From PALSA-894 sp034669145 (lineage in GTDB: Bacteria; Pseudomonadota; Alphaproteobacteria; Rhizobiales; Xanthobacteraceae): 56,524 nucleotides of DNA. The stretch is from the NCBI GenBank assembly GCA_034669145.1, contig JAXDNY010000274.1:1-56524 (forward strand). The letters run 5' to 3'. A program made the position numbers and the translations under genes. This document shows, piece by piece, positions 51,303-56,524 of this stretch; the stretch's first letter is position 1, and each line of letters opens with the position of its first letter. Under the pieces are notes generated by a model. The model worked only from the letters and a program-made list of their open reading frames with translations, was not told the origin of the DNA and made no database searches.

Positions 51303-52274
51303 ATGGTAACGCGCCGCGTGCTGATTGCTGCCGCGATTGCAAGTTCACTGCTGGCCGTTCCGGCCGCTGCGCAAAAATACCCCGACCGGCCGATCACGTT
51401 TGTCGTTCCCTGGGCGGCTGGCGGCGGAGCCGATCTCGCCTCGCGCCTGTTTGGCTCGGCGCTCGAACGGGAGCTTGGCGTTCCGGTCAATATCATCAAC
51501 CGGACCGGCGGCAACGGCGTCGTCGGACATTACGCCATCGCCTCGGCCACGCCCGACGGCTACACGATCGGCATGGCGACCTCGGAAATCGCCTATTTCA
51601 AGACCACCGGCCTCTCCGACATCACGCCCGACACCTACGACATCATCTCGACCATTCTGAACTTTCCCGCCGGGATCACGGTGAAAGCGGATTCGCCGCA
51701 CAAGACCGCGGGCGACTTCCTGTCGGCCTTGAAGAGCAATCCGAAAAACACGTTCACGGCGTCTGGCGCCGGCACCGGCGGCTCATGGCACATCGCGATC
51801 GCGGGTCTCGGCAAGGCCGCGGGCGTCGGCGCCGATCACGTGCGCTGGGTGCCAAGCCAGGGCGGCGCACCGGCGCTGCAGGATGTCGTTGCCGGCGGCA
51901 TCACGATGTTCTCGGGCTCTCCAGGCGAGGCGAAGTCGCTCGCCGACTCCGGCCGCGTGCGCATCCTGGCGCTGATGGCTGACGAGCGCTCGGCCGCCTT
52001 CCCGGATGTCCCGACGCTGAAGGAGTCGGGCGTCAACTGGAGCTTCACCAACTGGTTCGCTCTCGTGGCGCCGAAGGGCCTGCCGGCTGAGGTGCGCGCC
52101 CGGCTCATCGAAGCCGGCGCCAAGGCACACGCCAAGCCCGAGGTGCAAGACCCGCTGAAGCAACGCGGATTCAATCCGAACTGGTCCGGTCCGGAGAAGG
52201 CGCGCGCGTTCGCACTCAGCTTCGCGACGTCCACCCGCGACGTTCTCGCCGATCTCGGGTTGGCAAAGCAGTAA
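51303..52274 (+). CDS. Bug-type tripartite tricarboxylate receptor
   Basis: This 323-residue periplasmic binding protein has a Sec leader (RRVLIAAAIASSLLAVPAAA). The mature start QKYPDRPITFVVPWAAGGGA and INRTGGNGVVGHYAIASATP are typical. VLRILALMADERSAAFPDVP-like and PTLKESGVNWSFTNWFALV follow. It has the same family as 41211-42173 but is only distantly similar. No permease genes are near, so it may share transporters encoded elsewhere or act as a sensor. The serine hydrolase is 35 bases downstream and may be functionally linked. Confidence 0.88.
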   Translation: MVTRRVLIAAAIASSLLAVPAAAQKYPDRPITFVVPWAAGGGADLASRLFGSALERELGVPVNIINRTGGNGVVGHYAIASATPDGYTIGMATSEIAYFKTTGLSDITPDTYDIISTILNFPAGITVKADSPHKTAGDFLSALKSNPKNTFTASGAGTGGSWHIAIAGLGKAAGVGADHVRWVPSQGGAPALQDVVAGGITMFSGSPGEAKSLADSGRVRILALMADERSAAFPDVPTLKESGVNWSFTNWFALVAPKGLPAEVRARLIEAGAKAHAKPEVQDPLKQRGFNPNWSGPEKARAFALSFATSTRDVLADLGLAKQ

Positions 52275-52309
52275 AGCCGTTCGTCGGATCGACTCGGGAG
52301 TGATCTGCA

Positions 52310-53569
52310 ATGTCCGTGATAATTATCGCGTCTCGTTCGATTGCGCTTCTCATTTTTTTGCTGGCAAATCCGCTCTGTTCCGCCGCGCAGACCGGCAAGC
52401 CCGAAGAGAAATCCGCCTCTACCTACTATCCGGACGCCGACTGGAAACATAAGCCGCCGGCTGAAACCGGGATCAATGCCGCGCTCCTGAAGGAGGCCAT
52501 CGACTTCGCGGTGGCGAGCGAAACCAAGGCGCAGCGCGACCTCGTGATGAATCACTATCAGACGTTCGGCCGCGAGCCGTTCGGCTATGCGATCGGGCCC
52601 ATCCGCGAACGCGGCGAGCCGACCGGCTTGATCGTCCATCGCGGCTATGTGGTTGCCGAATGGGGCGAGCCGCTACGCGTCGACATGACCCACAGCGTCA
52701 CGAAGAGTTTTCTCTCGAGCTTGGTCGGCATCGCCTTCGATCGCGGCATGATCAGGAGCATCGACGATCCGGTGCGCGACTATGTCGCGCCGATCCAGCT
52801 CTACGATTCCAGTCCGTCAGGCAACAAATCCGACCGGGTCGGCAAGTCCGACCTCCTGTTTCTCTTTGAAACCGCGCACAATCGCACCATCACCTGGGAT
52901 CACTTGCTGCGGCAAACCAGCGACTGGGAGGGAACCCTGTGGGGCAAGCCCGACTGGGCCGACCGGCCTGAAGCCAACCCATCCGAATGGATCACGCGCC
53001 CGCGCCACAAGGCGGGCACGGTCTACAAATACAACGACACGCGGGTGAACGTGCTTGCGCTCGCCGCGCTCAATCTCTGGCGGCGCCCGATGCCGCAGGT
53101 GCTGAAAGAGTCGATCATGGACCCGATCGGCGCATCGAATACGTGGCGCTGGTTCGGCTACGAGAATTCGTGGATCGTCCTCGACGGCAGCCTCGTGCAG
53201 TCGGTGACCGGCGGCGGCCACTGGGGCGGCGGCATGTACATCAACGCCTACGACATGGCGCGCTTCGGGTATTTGACGCTGCGCCGGGGCAAATGGGGCG
53301 ATCGCCAGCTCATCTCGGAGCGATGGTTGGATTGGGCGCGCACGCCAACCCCTGCCGAACCGACCTACGGTTTCATGAACTTCTTCCTCAACACGCAAAA
53401 GAAGCTGCTTCCGAGCGCACCGGAGAGCGTTTTCATGCACATCGGGAACGGCGCAAACCTGATCTATGTCGATCCGGAGCACGATCTGGTCGCGGTGGTG
53501 CGCTGGCTCGACAACAAGGCCTCGGATGGTTTCGTGAAGCGCCTGCTGGCCGCGGCGGAGGCGCGATAG
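52310..53569 (+). CDS. Serine hydrolase, beta-lactamase/esterase class C fold
   Basis: This 419-residue protein has an N-terminal hydrophobic leader (IIIASRSIALLIFLLANPLC; the Cys could make it a lipoprotein). The SxxK nucleophile is in THSVTKSFLSSLVG near residue 128. YxN-like KYNDTRVN lies near 241 and HIGNGANLIYVDPEH near the C-terminus replaces the KTG box. The family includes esterases, D-amino peptidases and 6-aminohexanoate oligomer hydrolases, so the substrate cannot be told. It lies close behind the Bug gene. Confidence 0.87.
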   Translation: MSVIIIASRSIALLIFLLANPLCSAAQTGKPEEKSASTYYPDADWKHKPPAETGINAALLKEAIDFAVASETKAQRDLVMNHYQTFGREPFGYAIGPIRERGEPTGLIVHRGYVVAEWGEPLRVDMTHSVTKSFLSSLVGIAFDRGMIRSIDDPVRDYVAPIQLYDSSPSGNKSDRVGKSDLLFLFETAHNRTITWDHLLRQTSDWEGTLWGKPDWADRPEANPSEWITRPRHKAGTVYKYNDTRVNVLALAALNLWRRPMPQVLKESIMDPIGASNTWRWFGYENSWIVLDGSLVQSVTGGGHWGGGMYINAYDMARFGYLTLRRGKWGDRQLISERWLDWARTPTPAEPTYGFMNFFLNTQKKLLPSAPESVFMHIGNGANLIYVDPEHDLVAVVRWLDNKASDGFVKRLLAAAEAR

Positions 53570-53577
53570 ATCGGGTC

Positions 53578-53919
53578 TCAAAAGAACAAGGCCCCCACGA
53601 CCAGCGCCGCCTCCCCGGCCAACAGGCCGGCGAACACCGAGCGGCGGATCAGGAAAAACGCCATCACCCCAACCATGACGGCGCCGACCCGCACCGGCAT
53701 CGGCACGGTCGCAAGCACGCCCGGCGCGAAGATCGTGAGCTTGGCGATGACACCGGCAAGGATCGCGGTCGCGACCGCACGCACCCAGATCAGGATTTCG
53801 GCTTCCTCATCGAGCCCGCGCGAGAAGATCACCGCGAGCCAGCGCCAGATCTCGTTCGGCAGGAAACCGACCAGTACAAGCGCCAGATACACGCCGAATT
53901 CGCCCGACAGCGCCGTCAT
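53578..53919 (-). CDS. azlD: AzlD-type branched-chain amino acid exporter subunit
   Basis: This 113-residue protein has four hydrophobic helices: FGVYLALVLVGFLPNEIWRW, AVATAILAGVIAKLTIFA, VGAVMVGVMAFFLIRRS and GEAALVVGALFF. It is the small partner of AzlC. It starts at ATG 53919 and overlaps the azlC stop by 4 bases, so the pair is translationally coupled. An in-frame extension to 53982 lies within azlC and is rejected. Confidence 0.9.
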   Translation of the reverse strand: MTALSGEFGVYLALVLVGFLPNEIWRWLAVIFSRGLDEEAEILIWVRAVATAILAGVIAKLTIFAPGVLATVPMPVRVGAVMVGVMAFFLIRRSVFAGLLAGEAALVVGALFF

Positions 53920-54656
53920 TGCAGCGCCTCGCGCACGCGATGGATCGCATACGCGGCCGTGCCGCCGACGATGCCGCTCCACATCAGATCGAGGCCGATC
54001 TGCCCGTAGGCAAACAACGGGCCGAGCACGAGACCAAGCCCAAGCGCAAGCCGGTCCACCAGCATGCGCGCGTTGCGCAGTGTCGACATCAGGAACGCCA
54101 GCGGCGTGAGAAACAGGAGTGCCGCGCTGATCAGCGTCGGCAGCAGGGCCGCGAGATAGAATCCGGCCAGCGCGGCAGCGACCGCGCAGACGCTATAGCC
54201 GGTGCCGAGCCCGTTGATGAACGAGATGCGGCTTTCGCGCGGGACAGCAGGAAGCAACCGCAGCGCCTCGACCCAGATGCTCACCGCGGTGAAATGCGCC
54301 GGCAGCACGAGCTTCCATGAGCGCACGCCGGGGCGCTTCACCATCGGCAGCATCGAGACGACCATCGGCAACAGGCGCACGCCGGAGAGGCCGACCGCGA
54401 CCGCCACCTCGAACAGGCTCGCCCCCGCTCCAAGCGTCGAGACCAGGATCACCTGCGCGGGACCGGCCCAGACCAGCACGGTCGCAACCAGCGTCCACGT
54501 GATGCTGAAACCGAAATCATGCGAGATCGCGCCGATGCCCACATAGTTGCCGAGCAGCACGTAAGTGAAAACGGAGGTCCACGTCGCCATGAAGCCCGCG
54601 CCGAACGCGGCGAGCGTCGACATCGGTTGATCGGGGGCGGGCTCCGGCGCGGACAT
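53916..54656 (-). CDS. azlC: AzlC-type branched-chain amino acid exporter subunit
   Basis: This 246-residue membrane protein has AGFMATWTSVFTYVLLGNYV, AGPAQVILVSTLGAGASLF and VAVAVGLSGVRLLPMVVSML, matching the AzlC family with six or more helices. It exports branched-chain amino acids or analogues with AzlD. The N-terminus carries a short acidic Pro-rich leader (MSAPEPAPDQP). Confidence 0.92.
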   Translation of the reverse strand: MSAPEPAPDQPMSTLAAFGAGFMATWTSVFTYVLLGNYVGIGAISHDFGFSITWTLVATVLVWAGPAQVILVSTLGAGASLFEVAVAVGLSGVRLLPMVVSMLPMVKRPGVRSWKLVLPAHFTAVSIWVEALRLLPAVPRESRISFINGLGTGYSVCAVAAALAGFYLAALLPTLISAALLFLTPLAFLMSTLRNARMLVDRLALGLGLVLGPLFAYGQIGLDLMWSGIVGGTAAYAIHRVREALQ

Positions 54657-54698
54657 GATTTTCTGTCACATGACCGGCGCGGCGGCGCCAATCCGTGA

Positions 54699-55466
54699 TC
54701 AAACGTCGGCAGCCAGGATGGCGATCGGATAGGACAACAATATCTTGTCGCCCTTCCGTTTCGTCTTCATGCCGAGGCCGTCGTCGGCGAGCGAGTCCTT
54801 AAACATCTGCCGTATGACCGGAACGTCGGCCGGTGCCGGAAACGAGCCCGCCAGCAGGCCTTCGAGTTCGCCGCGCACGTCGTAAGTGGTCTCGCGCGGT
54901 GCCGGCAGGCCTGCCTGCGCGAACAGGCCACGCAGTTCGGCGAGCGAAAGCGCGCGCGTATGCGAGGGATCGCGCAGCCGCTCCATCCGGTTGAGCGCGT
55001 CCGCGCGTTCCGGATCCTCGGACGCCGCCATGTCGGCGACCACGATCCGCCCGGGCCGCGTAGCGACCCGCGCCATCTCGCGCAGCACGGCAAGCGGATC
55101 GGGGAAATGATGGAACGCAAAGCGCGATACCACGACCGAGAATGCGCGATCGGGAAACGGCAGCGGCAGCACATTGCCGACATGCCACGCGACGTTGCGC
55201 AGGCCCAGCGCGGCCGCGTGCTCGCGCGCCTTGTCAATCATGGCCGGTGTCAGATCGATGCCGGTCGCGGCGCGGCACGCCGTGGCGAAGGCCGCGACCA
55301 CCAGCCCCGGCCCGCAGGCAACATCGAGCACCGTATCGTCCGCGCCCGCGCCGGAAAACTCCACCAGCAGCCGCAGCGCATCCTCGTCGCGCATCGCCGC
55401 CGAATTGGCGAACGGCGCGGCCTGCCGCGTGAACTGATCGAGGACGATATCGGCGTTCGAGGTCAC
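54699..55466 (-). CDS. Class I SAM-dependent methyltransferase (UbiE-like)
   Basis: This 255-residue methyltransferase has motif I TVLDVACGPGLVVAAFATAC near residue 40, then GIDLTPAMIDKAREHAAALG, VSRFAFHHFPDPLAVLREMA and RVATRPGRIVVADMAASEDP. It resembles UbiE/menaquinone-type enzymes but is not clearly one. It overlaps the clpA stop codon by 4 bases (55463-55466), so translation is probably coupled to clpA. Confidence 0.88.
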   Translation of the reverse strand: MTSNADIVLDQFTRQAAPFANSAAMRDEDALRLLVEFSGAGADDTVLDVACGPGLVVAAFATACRAATGIDLTPAMIDKAREHAAALGLRNVAWHVGNVLPLPFPDRAFSVVVSRFAFHHFPDPLAVLREMARVATRPGRIVVADMAASEDPERADALNRMERLRDPSHTRALSLAELRGLFAQAGLPAPRETTYDVRGELEGLLAGSFPAPADVPVIRQMFKDSLADDGLGMKTKRKGDKILLSYPIAILAADV

Positions 55467-56524
55467 ACCTTGACCAGCGGCACCTTCGGCACGGACCCGC
55501 GGCCGGACGGCGGCGTGCCGCCGCCCTTCGGCCCGCTCGGCCGCGGCTTGCGCGGCGAAGAGCGCCGCTTGACGCGGTTCTTGCGCGGCTCGGGCAGCTT
55601 CTCCTGCTTCGGCGTCACCGGCCCTTCGGGATACTCGAAGGAGAGCTTGTCATTGCCGTCCTCGTCCTTGGCGACGACGACGCGCACATGGCCGCCGCTC
55701 TTGAGCACGCCGAACAGCACGACGTCGGCGAGCGGCTTCTTGATGTGCTCCTGGATCACGCGCGCCATCGGCCGCGCACCCATCTGCTCGTCGTAGCCCT
55801 TGGTCATCAGCCACTTGGCGGCTTCGTCCGTCAGCTCGATGGTGACGTTGCGGTCGGCCAGCTGCGCCTCGAGCTGCATTACGAACTTGGTCACCACCTT
55901 GGAGATCACGTCCTCGGACAGGTGCGCGAACGTGATGGTGGCGTCGAGCCGGTTGCGGAATTCCGGCGCGAACATGCGGTTGATCGCCTCCAGGTCGTCG
56001 CCCTCACGCTTGGTGCGGGTGAACCCGTACGCCGCCTTGGCGAGGTCCTGCGCGCCCGCATTCGTGGTCATGATCAGGATCACGTTGCGGAAATTGACCT
56101 GCTTGCCGTTGTGGTCGGTCAGTTTGCCGTGATCCATGATCTGTAAGAGCACGTTGAACAGGTCCGGATGCGCCTTCTCGATTTCGTCGAGCAGGAGCAC
56201 GCAATGCGGATGCTGGTCGACGCCGTCGGTCAGCAGCCCGCCCTGGTCGAAGCCCACGTAACCGGGAGGCGCGCCGATCAGCCGCGATACGGTGTGACGC
56301 TCCATGTACTCCGACATGTCGAAGCGGATCAGCTCGACGCCGAGCAGCGCGGCGAGTTGCTTCGCCACCTCGGTCTTGCCGACGCCGGTCGGCCCCGAGA
56401 ACAGGTAGCAGCCGATCGGTTTTTCCGGTTCGCGCAAGCCCGCGCGCGCGAGCTTGATCGAGGATGACAACGCGCCGATCGCCTTGTCCTGGCCGTAGAC
56501 GACGCGCTTGAGCGTGTCTTCCAG
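55463..56524 (-). CDS. clpA: ClpA ATPase, C-terminal part (5' end cut by window edge)
   Basis: ClpA unfolds substrates for ClpP. About 353 residues of the second AAA+ module are visible. Features are GQDKAIGALSSSIKLARAGL, Walker A SGPTGVGKTEVAKQLA, ERHTVSRLIGAPPGYVGFDQ with the pore tyrosine, Walker B VLLLDEIEKAHPDLFNVL, and sensor 2 GARPMARVIQEHIKKPLAD. After the usual end a Pro/Lys/Arg-rich tail of about 50 residues follows (KQEKLPEPRKNRVKRRSS...), as in other rhizobial ClpA. The N-domain and first AAA+ module lie outside the window. Confidence 0.95.
   Translation of the reverse strand: MEDTLKRVVYGQDKAIGALSSSIKLARAGLREPEKPIGCYLFSGPTGVGKTEVAKQLAALLGVELIRFDMSEYMERHTVSRLIGAPPGYVGFDQGGLLTDGVDQHPHCVLLLDEIEKAHPDLFNVLLQIMDHGKLTDHNGKQVNFRNVILIMTTNAGAQDLAKAAYGFTRTKREGDDLEAINRMFAPEFRNRLDATITFAHLSEDVISKVVTKFVMQLEAQLADRNVTIELTDEAAKWLMTKGYDEQMGARPMARVIQEHIKKPLADVVLFGVLKSGGHVRVVVAKDEDGNDKLSFEYPEGPVTPKQEKLPEPRKNRVKRRSSPRKPRPSGPKGGGTPPSGRGSVPKVPLVKV

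Noticed and set aside
1..56524. CRISPR array, insertion sequence, rRNA operon or prophage
   Set aside because: No regularly spaced direct repeats, transposase, rRNA or phage structural genes were seen on either strand.

Overview
The window is GC-rich, densely coded chromosomal DNA of an alphaproteobacterium, most likely a Hyphomicrobiales (Rhizobiales) member close to the Bradyrhizobium/Rhodopseudomonas/Xanthobacteraceae group. The evidence is the rhizobial-type porin, GatCAB, the PleD-DivK pair, EipB, a pseudo-dihydroorotase PyrC, a DinB with an N-terminal zinc-finger-like segment, an HWE histidine kinase, two orphan Bug receptors and several families of short palindromic extragenic repeats. 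No genus can be fixed from the sequence alone. Both ends cut through genes: a TPR protein on the left and clpA on the right.

Layout. 1-10668 is a surface-modification-like cluster: a TPR protein with a C-terminal glycosyltransferase-like part, an FkbM methyltransferase, a second methyltransferase-like protein, tRNA-Ser(GCU), and two large paralogous TPR-plus-methyltransferase fusions that point at each other around a porin with a strong terminator, then another small methyltransferase. 10726-16683 holds gatB, gatA and gatC, interrupted by small unknown genes and two palindromic repeats, then a DmeF-type metal exporter. 16684-17413 has no convincing gene but carries a perfect palindrome, a promoter-like sequence and a dense run of hairpins. 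17414-23416 holds a DUF3616 protein, a two-domain VOC protein, a UPF0173 hydrolase, ruvX, a Gly/Tyr-rich secreted protein and aidB. 23525-41210 is a housekeeping block: pyrB-pyrC, plsY-dprA, topA-rnr-nudix, rpmG, pleD/divK, DUF3572 and dinB. It is interrupted by a broken DUF1801 gene and a two-gene, AT-richer insert (secreted trypsin-like protease plus membrane protein). 41211-56524 is mixed: two Bug receptors, a sulfatase/phosphonate monoester hydrolase, eipB, ridA, a glycerophosphodiesterase bracketed by two repeats, a FemAB-like acetyltransferase, a HIT protein with a decayed second copy behind an HWE kinase, an AT-rich orphan gene, a serine hydrolase, azlCD, a methyltransferase and clpA.

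How the genes work together. GatCAB makes Gln-tRNA and/or Asn-tRNA by transamidation. PyrB and the apparently catalytically dead PyrC probably form one ATCase complex. PleD and DivK are overlapping cell-cycle signalling genes. plsY and dprA are adjacent, as are topA and rnr. The TPR/methyltransferase cluster is the least understood part and the best candidate for an undescribed multi-gene pathway. The hairpin-rich gap at 16.8-17.3 kb is the best candidate for an undescribed RNA or repeat.
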